Origin: Pseudomonas akapageensis
Lineage (GTDB): Bacteria; Pseudomonadota; Gammaproteobacteria; Pseudomonadales; Pseudomonadaceae
Length of the DNA: 32,038 nucleotides
Assembly: GCF_011355085.1 (NCBI RefSeq)
Contig: NZ_VXCP01000043.1
Span: 1-32,038, forward strand
Direction: 5' to 3'
How positions within the stretch are numbered: the stretch's first letter is position 1; each line of letters opens with the position of its first letter. The position numbers were made by a program, and so were the translations under genes. Below, in pieces: positions 7,225 to 14,693 of this stretch. Below the pieces are notes generated by a model that ran no database searches, had not been told where the DNA came from, and worked only from the letters and a program-made list of their open reading frames with translations.

Positions 7225-8364
7225 ATGACCAAACAGTTCGACATTTCAGCTACGCAAACCTTCGAGCATCCAGGGCCGAACCAGACTGACACGCCCATCC
7301 GGAAACCGTTGAAAGAGAAATTGCGGCCCCTGCTCATGGTGGGCCTGCCTGCCCTCTTCGCTGCGGCTGGGATCGCCCGTTATCTGGCGGCCGAGCCCTA
7401 TGTTTCGACCGACAACGCCTACGCCCGGGTGGCGAAGACATCGATCAATGCGCGCATTTCCGGACAAGTCGTCGAAATCGCGGTCGAGGACAATCAGCCG
7501 GTTCGCAAGGGCCAGGTGCTGTTTCGGATCAACCCGGAGCCGTTCCAGATCGCGGTCAACCGTGCGCAAGCTCAACTGAGCGTGGCGCGCCTGCACATCG
7601 ATGGGCTCAAGGCCAGCTACCGGCAGCAGCAGGCTGAACTGCAATCGGCCAAAGCGACGGCCGATTTCGAACAGAAGGATTTTGCCCGCAAGAAAGCGCT
7701 GGTCGCTTCCGAGTTCGTCTCGCGCTCGATTTATGAGCGTGCAGACACGGACGTTAAAGTCGCACGGCAGCGAATCGCGTCCATCGAACAGCAGATCGCC
7801 AGTACGGTCGTTGCATTGAACGGTAATCCGGATATCGAAGCCGATAACCACCCGACGGTTCGCGAGGCCATGGCTCAGCTCGATGAGGCGCAGCTGTACC
7901 TCTCGTACGCGACGGTGTATGCGCCGGACGATGGCATCGTGGCCAAGGTCGACGATTTGCAGGTTGGCAACTATGTCAACAACGGTGGCCCGGCATTCGC
8001 CCTGCTGTCCGATCGCCAGGTCTGGGTTGAGGCCAACTTCCGTGAAACGGAAGTGACCCACATGCATCCAGGCCAGGCAGCAACGATCAGTATCGATACG
8101 TATCCTGATCACCTTTTCAAAGCCCACGTTGTCAGCATGAGCCCTGGTGCCGGATCGGACTTCGCCCTGCTGCCGCCGGAAAACGCGACCGGCAACTGGG
8201 TCAAGGTTGTCCAGCGGGTACCGGTGCGCCTCGAACTCGATGAGGTGGATCCTGCCCTGCCCCTTTTCTCAGGCATCAGCGCCACGGTCAAGGTCGATAC
8301 CGGGTATCGCACGTCCTGGTGGCACCCGCTCAAATCGCTGCTGACTGCAGGTACCGACCGATGA
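7225..8364 (+). CDS. EmrA-like membrane fusion protein (HlyD family)
   Basis: Periplasmic adaptor of a tripartite drug pump linking the inner-membrane MFS carrier to the outer-membrane channel. The 379 residues comprise a cytoplasmic N-terminal tail, one membrane helix (about 36-55), the MFP entry motif YVSTDNAYARV (about 59-69), a biotinyl-lipoyl-like domain (SGQVVEIAVEDNQPVRKGQVLF), a coiled-coil hairpin rich in Gln/Arg/Glu (about 110-200), the second lipoyl half (ATVYAPDDGIVAKV) and a beta-barrel domain. The ATG at 7225 is chosen because the hydrophobic anchor follows at the normal distance; the frame to 7129 adds nothing familiar. It overlaps the next gene by ATGA, indicating translational coupling. 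Confidence 0.92.
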   Translation: MTKQFDISATQTFEHPGPNQTDTPIRKPLKEKLRPLLMVGLPALFAAAGIARYLAAEPYVSTDNAYARVAKTSINARISGQVVEIAVEDNQPVRKGQVLFRINPEPFQIAVNRAQAQLSVARLHIDGLKASYRQQQAELQSAKATADFEQKDFARKKALVASEFVSRSIYERADTDVKVARQRIASIEQQIASTVVALNGNPDIEADNHPTVREAMAQLDEAQLYLSYATVYAPDDGIVAKVDDLQVGNYVNNGGPAFALLSDRQVWVEANFRETEVTHMHPGQAATISIDTYPDHLFKAHVVSMSPGAGSDFALLPPENATGNWVKVVQRVPVRLELDEVDPALPLFSGISATVKVDTGYRTSWWHPLKSLLTAGTDR

Positions 8365-9809
8365 ACGCGCGCACGCTGAGGTTCGCCGCTCTGCTGGCGA
8401 CCTATATGCAGTCTGTGAACCTGCCCCTGCCGAACGCGGCACTCAGGTTCATTCAGGGCGCCGTGTCGATGACCGACGACCAGGCTGGCTGGATATTCAC
8501 TTCGTACCTCGCGGCGAGCGCCATCACCCTGCCGATTGCGCAGTGGCTCGCCGCGCGCTTCGGATTGAAGGCTGTGTATCAAGTCGCGATAGCAATCTTC
8601 GCCCTTGGCCTGCTGCTCGCTACGGTTGCAACGACCCCGCTGGAATTCGTCGGCGCGCGTATTGTTCAAGGCGTGGCGAGTGGCGTGCTGGCGCCCCTCT
8701 CGATGGCGATTGCAATGGAGACATTGCCACCTGCGCAGCGCGCGAAATTTGGCCCGGCGTGGACGGCAATTGTGCTCCTGGGGATCGTCAGCGGGCCGAG
8801 TATCGGTGGCTGGATCTGCGAATACTACGAATGGCGCTCGATGTTCTATATCAGCCTTCCGCTGTCGGCGTTCATCTTCCTTGTGGTGGCGCTTTTGCTT
8901 GCCGAGAAAAAGGCCGAAAAAAGTCCGCCTTTTGACTTCTTCGGCTTCGGCACCTTCACGCTGGGGATGATTGGCCTGCAAATGCTGCTCGACCGCGGTC
9001 AGCGCCTGGACTGGTTCGCCTCGCCCGAAATCTGGCTGGAAGCCGTGGCGGGCACAGTGGGGCTCTACCTGTTCGTTGTGCACGTGCTGACCGCGAAGGT
9101 GCATTTCCTCAACAAGCGTTTGTTCCGCGACCGCAACTTCACGCTGTCGACGGTCATCTTTTTCGCACTGGGCTTCGTGCTGTTGCCGACGATGGCGCTG
9201 ACATCCCCGATGCTGGATGAGCTGCTCGGGTACCCACCGGACACGACGGGCTACCTGACGATACCGCGAGGTGTGGGGCTGGTTGGCGCATTCCTGCTGA
9301 TGGGTCGCGTTCCCGATCGCTTCGACCGCCGCCCCTTCGTTGCGGCAAGCGTCGCCGTGGTGGTTTATGCCAATTGGCTGATGCTCGGCTATTCGCCCGG
9401 GATGGACTGGTGGCCCGTGGCGCTTGCCGGAGCTATCCAGGGTGTCGGCCTCGGTGTCTTGATGCCGGCGATCACCAAAGTGGCGTTCACCACGCTCGAC
9501 CCGAGTCTGCGCCCGGAAGGCACCGGTCTGTTCAATCTGGCACGGGTCTATGGCAGCACGATCGGCGTTGCGGTGGTGCAACTGTTCTTCTTCAACAATA
9601 CGCAAGCAATGCACATGGCGCTTGCAAGCAATCTGACGCCCTATCACGCCGCTGCACATTCGTTGCAGGCACTTGGGGGGCTCAATGAAATGATCACGGG
9701 CCAGGCGGCTTTTGTCGCCATTATCGGCCAGTTCAAGATTTTGATGGTGGCGATGCTGGTGGTCAGCCCACTGGTTGTCTTTCTTCGCAAGCCCGCTGCG
9801 ACCAACTAG
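8361..9809 (+). CDS. EmrB-like MFS drug transporter (DHA2, 14-helix)
   Basis: Inner-membrane proton-driven efflux carrier of the DHA2 family, 482 residues with about 14 hydrophobic segments. Motifs seen are RIVQGVASGVLAPLS (helix 4 region) and GIVSGPSIGGWI (motif C, antiporters). Helix 1 reads ATYMQSVNLPLPNAAL and lacks the aspartate of the usual LDTTIVNVALP signature. The same form is known to me from a subgroup encoded next to HlyD and NodT-type genes, so this is probably not damage. The start codon overlaps the stop of the adaptor gene (ATGA), and 19 bases separate its stop from the outer-membrane gene, forming one operon. Confidence 0.9.
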   Translation: MNARTLRFAALLATYMQSVNLPLPNAALRFIQGAVSMTDDQAGWIFTSYLAASAITLPIAQWLAARFGLKAVYQVAIAIFALGLLLATVATTPLEFVGARIVQGVASGVLAPLSMAIAMETLPPAQRAKFGPAWTAIVLLGIVSGPSIGGWICEYYEWRSMFYISLPLSAFIFLVVALLLAEKKAEKSPPFDFFGFGTFTLGMIGLQMLLDRGQRLDWFASPEIWLEAVAGTVGLYLFVVHVLTAKVHFLNKRLFRDRNFTLSTVIFFALGFVLLPTMALTSPMLDELLGYPPDTTGYLTIPRGVGLVGAFLLMGRVPDRFDRRPFVAASVAVVVYANWLMLGYSPGMDWWPVALAGAIQGVGLGVLMPAITKVAFTTLDPSLRPEGTGLFNLARVYGSTIGVAVVQLFFFNNTQAMHMALASNLTPYHAAAHSLQALGGLNEMITGQAAFVAIIGQFKILMVAMLVVSPLVVFLRKPAATN

Positions 9810-9828
9810 TTTTCGTGGAGTCCGCCAA

Positions 9829-11319
9829 ATGAACATTCATGCGCGCGTAATCAACAGACATCAGCTCCCAACGAAGGTTGGTGCACTGTCGGCCCTTGTG
9901 TTGCTGTCCGCCTGCACCGTCGGCCCTGACTTTCAAACACCCCCTGCAAGCCCGTCACAGCACTATGACCAACAGGCCGAGCAGCGTCTTGGCCAGAGCG
10001 GTAACACAGCCTCTGAACAGCACATTGATCCTGGCAAGAAGGTCAGCGCTGACTGGTGGTCTGCGTTTCGCTCGCACAAGCTCGACCAGGTTGTACGTTG
10101 TGCCATTGACGGCAATCTCGAGCTCGTGGCTGCAGACGCAACGATCCGGCAAGCGGCCTCCTCCGTTACCGCGACGGAAGGTGCACTGTATCCGCAGGTC
10201 GATTTTGCCGCTCAGGCGGGACGCCAACGGATACACAACACGAAAGAGCCTTCCGTCACCAATTTCTACGCGATCGGGCCGCGGGTCGGCTTTGACCTTG
10301 ACGCTTTCGGCGGCAACAAGCGCCAGGTCGAACAGCAGCAGGCGTTTACGGACCTGCAGAAGCATCGATTCGAGGCGGCGTACCTGACCCTGACTGGCAA
10401 TGTCGCGAGCCAGGCCTTGTTGATCGCCTCTGCAAACGCGCAGATGCACGCCGTGGAGAAGCTGCTCGCCAATGACGCAAAGAACCTCGAACTCGTGCGC
10501 ATGGCCCACCTCAATGGCAGCACCACGCAGATCGATGTTTCGCTGGCTGAGACGCAACTCACACAGGACCGCACGCTGTTGCCGCCCCTCGCCCAGCAGC
10601 GTGATTCGGCACGCCACGCCCTGTCGATTCTGACGGGCAAGGGGCCTGCCGACTGGATCGCGCCTGACTTCGATCTTGCCGAGTTTGCCTTGCCGTCCAA
10701 CGTGCCGGTCAGTTTGCCCTCGGAAATGGCCCACGACCGGCCCGATGTTCTGCAAGCAGAAGCTGAACTGCACATGGCCAGCGCGGCCATCGGGGTCGCG
10801 ACAGCCAATCTCTATCCCCATGTGGAGCTTTCCGCGTTTCTTGCACAGTCGGCTTCAGGCAATGGCGGCGCCGCACTCTGGGGCTTCGCTGCGGGGCTGG
10901 CGGGTCCGATCTTCGATGGCGGAACGCTCAAGGCGCAGCGCCAGGCTGCAGTCGACGGCTACAAGGCGACGCTGGCCAGCTATCAGCAGACCGTCATCAA
11001 TTCGTTCGGCCAGGTCGCAGACACGTTGCAGGCCATCAACCATGACGCCGAGCAAAACCTGGCGCAGGAGGACGCGTTGCGCGCGGCCGAAACGAGTCTT
11101 CGCTTGAACCAGCAAGCCTACGCCCAGGGCGAGAACAGCATTCTCCAGGTGCTGGAGGCCGAACGCGCCTATGAGCAGGCGTTACTGGGACAAATCAGAG
11201 TGAAGACGGCGCAGTATCTCGACACGGTGCAGCTGTATGTGGCGCTCGGCGGCAATTCCGTCGGTGTGTTTGAGCAACGCGTGGCTTCTCGCGAAGAACC
11301 GAAACGTTCGTATCAATAG
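9829..11319 (+). CDS. NodT-family outer-membrane efflux lipoprotein (OprM-like)
   Basis: Outer-membrane channel of the tripartite pump. The 496-residue product has a lipoprotein signal ending LSAC (Cys29) followed by TVGPDFQTP, the standard beginning of NodT/OprM proteins (C-x-VGPDYxxP). Two OEP repeats follow, with the conserved segments DATIRQAASSVTATEGALYPQV and, in the second repeat, RPDVLQAEAELHMASAAIGVATANLYP. GTGGAG at 9815-9820 supports the ATG at 9829. Third gene of the emrA-emrB-oprM-like operon; it completes a self-contained export system. Confidence 0.92.
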   Translation: MNIHARVINRHQLPTKVGALSALVLLSACTVGPDFQTPPASPSQHYDQQAEQRLGQSGNTASEQHIDPGKKVSADWWSAFRSHKLDQVVRCAIDGNLELVAADATIRQAASSVTATEGALYPQVDFAAQAGRQRIHNTKEPSVTNFYAIGPRVGFDLDAFGGNKRQVEQQQAFTDLQKHRFEAAYLTLTGNVASQALLIASANAQMHAVEKLLANDAKNLELVRMAHLNGSTTQIDVSLAETQLTQDRTLLPPLAQQRDSARHALSILTGKGPADWIAPDFDLAEFALPSNVPVSLPSEMAHDRPDVLQAEAELHMASAAIGVATANLYPHVELSAFLAQSASGNGGAALWGFAAGLAGPIFDGGTLKAQRQAAVDGYKATLASYQQTVINSFGQVADTLQAINHDAEQNLAQEDALRAAETSLRLNQQAYAQGENSILQVLEAERAYEQALLGQIRVKTAQYLDTVQLYVALGGNSVGVFEQRVASREEPKRSYQ

Positions 11320-11472
11320 AGGCTGTGGCCTCAGGCTCAACCCGGTGACGAACAGGATCCAAGAGACGAACAGGGCCAGGTCAGCAAGACCCCGGCTCAA
11401 GTTGCACTGGCCTGGTCCGTACAGCGCGGCGTCGCGTTCCTGACTACATCTGCAATACCGAGCCATGCATGA
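11320..11472 (+). pseudogene. Aldo/keto reductase remnant
   Basis: In the frame containing 11365, the translation reads DEQGQVSKTPAQVALAWSVQ and then RGVAFLTTSAIPSHA before a TGA at 11470. The TPAQVALAW segment, a basic/glycine turn and a TTSAxP strand are the helix-strand unit near the C-terminus of aldo/keto reductases. Nothing upstream restores the barrel: the fragment begins directly at the end of the outer-membrane gene. A decayed reductase gene replaced or truncated at this spot is the simplest reading. The match is short, so the identity is only moderately certain. Confidence 0.45.
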
Positions 11473-11572
11473 AATTCGGAAAGATATTACGACCCGGGTA
11501 CGTTTCAACTCGGTAGTGGAAAGGGGTGTGCCTGGGTCTATTCCGCGCAAAAAGTAAAACCTGCACCCACTC

Positions 11573-11676
11573 TGTAGCCGCTGCCGCAGGCTGCGCTGGG
11601 GCCGTAAGGCCCCCCGGCTATCGTGAGAAAGGGCGCCCGCTTCGCGCGCGAGCGCAGCCTGGCGGCAGCGGCTACA
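11573..11676. repeat. Long imperfect inverted repeat
   Basis: The arms TGTAGCCGCTGCCGCAGGCT (continuing GCGCT) and AGCGCAGCCTGGCGGCAGCG (continuing GCTACA) pair almost perfectly over about 25 bases around a ~54-base centre. I take it for a dispersed Pseudomonas extragenic repeat. It lies in the 556-bp gap (11320-11875), which otherwise holds the reductase remnant, a short repeat at 11701-11729 and the marR promoter. Confidence 0.75.
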
Positions 11677-11700
11677 CCGACCGTGTTGCGTCGGACATTC

Positions 11701-11729
11701 CTCGTTCCCGCGCTCCGCGTGGGAACGAG
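11701..11729. repeat. Single REP-like half unit
   Basis: CTCGTTCCCGCGCTCCGCGT followed by GGGAACGAG is a self-complementary unit (arms CTCGTTCCC/GGGAACGAG). The same arms end the larger repeats at 12343-12442 and 17541-17639, so this is a single-unit member of that class. Confidence 0.8.
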
Positions 11730-11790
11730 ATAGCGGAGCTGTTTCTGCCGGGACATGCTCCGTGGCCGATGCGGACTTCGCATGCAACGC

Positions 11791-11819
11791 TTTCGATTAT
11801 ATCGCGCGCGATGTATAAT
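11791..11819 (+). promoter_or_regulatory. Promoter and operator-like palindrome of the marR-type gene
   Basis: TTTCGA (11791-11796), a 17-base spacer and a perfect TATAAT (11814-11819) give a strong sigma-70 promoter about 57 bp before the start codon. The spacer and -10 box are covered by a 24-bp imperfect palindrome, ATTATATCGCGC/GCGATGTATAAT (11796-11819; 9 of 12 positions symmetric). MarR-family proteins often bind such AT-ended palindromes over their own promoter, so autorepression is likely. Confidence 0.62.
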
Positions 11820-11875
11820 CCTCTCACTTGCGAAGCTTCAATTGCATTCCAGACGCTCGCCCAATGAGGATGCCC

Positions 11876-12337
11876 ATGAAACCCACCGACAAAACCCCCG
11901 CCGCAACTCCGAAGCTCTCGGATTTCCTGTGCTTTGCGGTCTATTCCGCGAACCTGGCCTTCGGCAAGGCCTACAAGCCGGTCCTCGAGCAGCTTGGGCT
12001 GACCTACACGCAATTCATCACCATCGTCGCCCTGTGGGAGGACGACAATCAGACCGTCGGCAGCCTGGGCGAAAAGCTGTTCCTGGAATCGAACACACTC
12101 ACGCCGATCCTCAAGAAGCTGGAGGCGATGGGTTATCTGCAGCGCCAGCGCGATCCGGAAGATGAGCGCCAGGTGCGCATCAGACTGACGAAGGAAGGGC
12201 GACAGCTACGCGAACGACGCGCGGAATTGAGCCTGGCCGGTGCCACGGGCCTTGAGTCGGACGAGTTCGTGCAACTCCAGCAGTCGGTCGTGGCGTTGCG
12301 CAACAATCTGATTCGTTCGGTGAAAGACAGGGAATAA
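11876..12337 (+). CDS. MarR-family regulator, OhrR-like
   Basis: 153-residue winged-helix regulator. The segment FLCFAVYSANLAFGKAYKPV, the LGLTYTQFITIVALWEDD helix and DPEDERQVRIRLTKEGRQL wing closely resemble OhrR, which senses organic hydroperoxides through a reactive cysteine in the first helix; the equivalent here is Cys19, with Tyr residues nearby. GAGGA at 11866-11870 supports the ATG at 11876, five bases later; ATGs at 11864 and 11870 are alternatives. No ohr peroxidase gene is adjacent. It follows a reductase remnant and the efflux operon, so it may control itself, the lost reductase, or unlinked genes. Regulation by oxidised Cys is inferred from the family. Confidence 0.85.
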   Translation: MKPTDKTPAATPKLSDFLCFAVYSANLAFGKAYKPVLEQLGLTYTQFITIVALWEDDNQTVGSLGEKLFLESNTLTPILKKLEAMGYLQRQRDPEDERQVRIRLTKEGRQLRERRAELSLAGATGLESDEFVQLQQSVVALRNNLIRSVKDRE

Positions 12338-12342
12338 GCCCC

Positions 12343-12442
12343 CTCGTTCCCACGCTCTGCGTGGGAATGCAGTGACCTGACGCTCCAGCGTCACGACGCT
12401 GAGCGTCTGCGGAGGCATTCCCACGCGGAGCGTGGGAACGAG
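12343..12442. repeat. ~100-bp palindromic repeat (copy C)
   Basis: It begins CTCGTTCCCACGCTCTGCGT and ends GCGGAGCGTGGGAACGAG; each end is a short hairpin and the whole is a larger inverted repeat, a REPIN-like form. It sits between the convergent marR-type gene and eutC. Its centre matches the reverse complement of copy D (17541-17639), so the two copies are inverted relative to each other around the ethanolamine genes. Confidence 0.88.
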
Positions 12443-12451
12443 AATTCCCTT

Positions 12452-13279
12452 TCAGGCCATCTCAGTGCCAAGCAGAAAATTGCCTTGCCTGTCCTCAACC
12501 CCGGCTTCCAGCGTGCGCACCGGTGCTTCGTCCTTAAGACTGACCCCCGACAACTGGCGACGCCAGGCCTCACGCATGAGGTACAGCAGTTTGTACGCCG
12601 CCATGGCGTAGCTCATGCCTTCCAGGCGCACGTTGGAGATGCAGTTGCGCGCGGCGTCGTTGAGGCCCACGCGGGGTGCATAGGTGAAGTACAGGCCGAG
12701 GCTGTCCGGCGAGCTGAGCCCAGGTCGCTCGCCGATCAGGATGACCACCATCCGGGCGTTGAGCAACTCGGCAACTTCGTCGGCCACCGCCACCCGGCCC
12801 TGCTCCACCAGTACCACCGGCGCCAGGCTCCAGCCTTCGGCGCGGGCCAGTTCGTCGATGCGTTCGAGCATTGCCGGGCTGTGACGTTGCACCGCCAGTG
12901 ACGACAGGCCGTCCGCCACCACCAGTGCCAGGTCGAAACCCTGGCTTCGGGTTTGCGCATAGCTGCGCAGTTGCTCGACCGAAGCCTTGGACAAGCGACG
13001 CCCGAGATCGGGGCGCTGCAAGTACACATCGCGGTCTGGTGCAGAGCTGTGCAGGGTCAGGGTTTCTCGCTGCCGCGTCGCCAGCTGTTCGCTCAAGGCG
13101 CCATGATCGAACGGCAGATGCACGGCATCGCGCGCCTGGGCATGGGCAAACTGGAAATCCAGCTGGGCGCCGGTGGGCAGACTGGTGCCGACGCGACCGA
13201 GGGCGATACGTGCCGAGGTCAGCGCGCGCAACTGGCTCCAGGCGTCCGCCTGAGCGGGTGATGGGGCGTGGTCACTCAT
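12452..13279 (-). CDS. eutC: Ethanolamine ammonia-lyase small (light) subunit
   Basis: With EutB it forms the adenosylcobalamin-dependent lyase that splits ethanolamine to acetaldehyde and ammonia; EutC helps bind the cobalamin. 275 residues, near the usual 270-295. The ends show family-typical blocks: ARIALGRVGTSLPT (about 23-36), LPFDHGALSEQL, FDLALVVADGLSSLAVQRH, IGERPGLSSPDSLGLYFTY and RNCISNVRLEGMSYAMAA. The start ATG (13279) lies 9 bp after the eutB stop codon, with GGAGCGAGC before it. Last gene of the eat-eutB-eutC operon; transcription runs into the REP-like repeat downstream. Confidence 0.95.
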   Translation of the reverse strand: MSDHAPSPAQADAWSQLRALTSARIALGRVGTSLPTGAQLDFQFAHAQARDAVHLPFDHGALSEQLATRQRETLTLHSSAPDRDVYLQRPDLGRRLSKASVEQLRSYAQTRSQGFDLALVVADGLSSLAVQRHSPAMLERIDELARAEGWSLAPVVLVEQGRVAVADEVAELLNARMVVILIGERPGLSSPDSLGLYFTYAPRVGLNDAARNCISNVRLEGMSYAMAAYKLLYLMREAWRRQLSGVSLKDEAPVRTLEAGVEDRQGNFLLGTEMA

Positions 13280-13288
13280 GCTCGCTCC

Positions 13289-14680
13289 TTAACTCAATCG
13301 CGCCAGGGCCTGATGGAACAGCTGCGGTACGCCCTGCCCCAGGCGCAGGCCATTGTCGTCATAGTGCAGGATATTCTTGCGCGCCAACCAGGCTTCGAAC
13401 TCCGGTGCCGTGCGCAGACCGAGGGTCTTGCGGGCGTACAGCGCATCGTGAAAGGACGTGGTCTGGTAGTTGAGCATCACATCATCGGAACCGGGAATGC
13501 CCATGATGAAGTTGATGCCGGCCACCCCGAGCAAGGTCAACAGGTTGTCCATATCATCCTGATCGGCTTCGGCATGGTTGGTGTAACAGATGTCACACCC
13601 CATCGGCACACCCAGCAGCTTGCCGCAGAAGTGATCCTCAAGGCCCGCGCGAATGATCTGCTTGCCGTTGTACAGGTACTCGGGGCCGATGAAACCGACC
13701 ACGGTGTTGACCAGAAACGGATTGAAATGCCGGGCCACGGCGTAGGCGCGGGTTTCGCAAGTCTGTTGGTCGACGCCATGATGAGCATTGGCCGACAGCG
13801 CACTGCCCTGCCCGGTCTCGAAGTACATCAGGTTGTTGCCGCGAGTGCCGCGGTTCAGGCTCAAGCCCGCTTCGTAGCCTTCCCGCAGAATCTCCAGGTT
13901 GATACCGAAGCTGCTGTTGGCCGCTTGCGTGCCGGCGATGGACTGGAACACCAGGTCCAGTGGCACGCCCCTTTCGATGGCCGCCACCGACGAGGTCACG
14001 TGGGTCAGTACGCAGGATTGAGTCGGAATCTCGTAGTGCTGAATCACTCCGTCGAGCATCTTCAGCAGTTCACTGATGGCGCTGATGCTGTCGGTTGCCG
14101 GGTTGATGCCGATCATGGCATCGCCGTTGCCATACAACAGGCCGTCGAGGACGCTGGCGGCAATGCCCGCCGGATCGTCGGTCGGGTGATTGGGTTGCAG
14201 GCGGGTCGACATCCGCCCACGCAGCCCCACCGTATTGCGAAAGCGTGTGACCACGCGGATTTTCTGCGCCACCAGCACCAGGTCCTGCAGACGCATGATC
14301 TTCGACACGGCGGCGGCCATTTCCGGGGTCAGGCCTGGCGCCAGCGCCCTCAAGCTGGTCTCGGTGGCCGCATCCCCCAGCAGCCAGTCGCGAAACCCAC
14401 CCACGGTCAGGTGGCTGACCGGGGCGAAGGCTGCCGGATCATGGCTGTCGATGATCAGGCGAGTGACTTCGTCTTGCTCATAAGGGATCAACGCCTCGAC
14501 GAGAAAGCGCTTGAGCGGCACGTTGGCCAGGGCCATCTGCGCCGCGGCACGCTGGGCATCGCTGGTGGCAGCGACTTCGGCAAGGAAATCGCCGGAGCGT
14601 GCGGGACTGGCCTTGGCCATCAGATCGCGCAGGCTGTCGAAATGCCAGGTCATGCCGCCAATGGTGTGGGAGAAGCTCAT
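13289..14680 (-). CDS. eutB: Ethanolamine ammonia-lyase large (heavy) subunit
   Basis: Catalytic TIM-barrel subunit of the B12-dependent ethanolamine ammonia-lyase. The 463 residues match the family (about 453-465). Visible conserved blocks are LQPNHPTDDPAGI, YGNGDAMIGINPATDS, GTQAANSSFGINLEIL and GTRGNNLMYFETGQGSALSANAHHGVDQQT, with PMGCDICYTNHAEADQDD near the C-terminal end. The start at 14680 (MSFSHTIGG) has GGAAG eight bases upstream; the frame extension to 14725 runs into the eat 3' end and is not needed. It lies 13 bp after eat and 9 bp before eutC. Metabolosome shell genes are absent, as is usual for pseudomonads using the short pathway. Confidence 0.96.
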   Translation of the reverse strand: MSFSHTIGGMTWHFDSLRDLMAKASPARSGDFLAEVAATSDAQRAAAQMALANVPLKRFLVEALIPYEQDEVTRLIIDSHDPAAFAPVSHLTVGGFRDWLLGDAATETSLRALAPGLTPEMAAAVSKIMRLQDLVLVAQKIRVVTRFRNTVGLRGRMSTRLQPNHPTDDPAGIAASVLDGLLYGNGDAMIGINPATDSISAISELLKMLDGVIQHYEIPTQSCVLTHVTSSVAAIERGVPLDLVFQSIAGTQAANSSFGINLEILREGYEAGLSLNRGTRGNNLMYFETGQGSALSANAHHGVDQQTCETRAYAVARHFNPFLVNTVVGFIGPEYLYNGKQIIRAGLEDHFCGKLLGVPMGCDICYTNHAEADQDDMDNLLTLLGVAGINFIMGIPGSDDVMLNYQTTSFHDALYARKTLGLRTAPEFEAWLARKNILHYDDNGLRLGQGVPQLFHQALARLS

Positions 14681-14693
14681 GCGGGTTCTTCCT

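Noticed and set aside
8109..9836. 575-residue minus-strand frame opposite the MFS gene
   Set aside because: Complement of the emrB-like gene; no domain, and it would overlap a well-supported operon.
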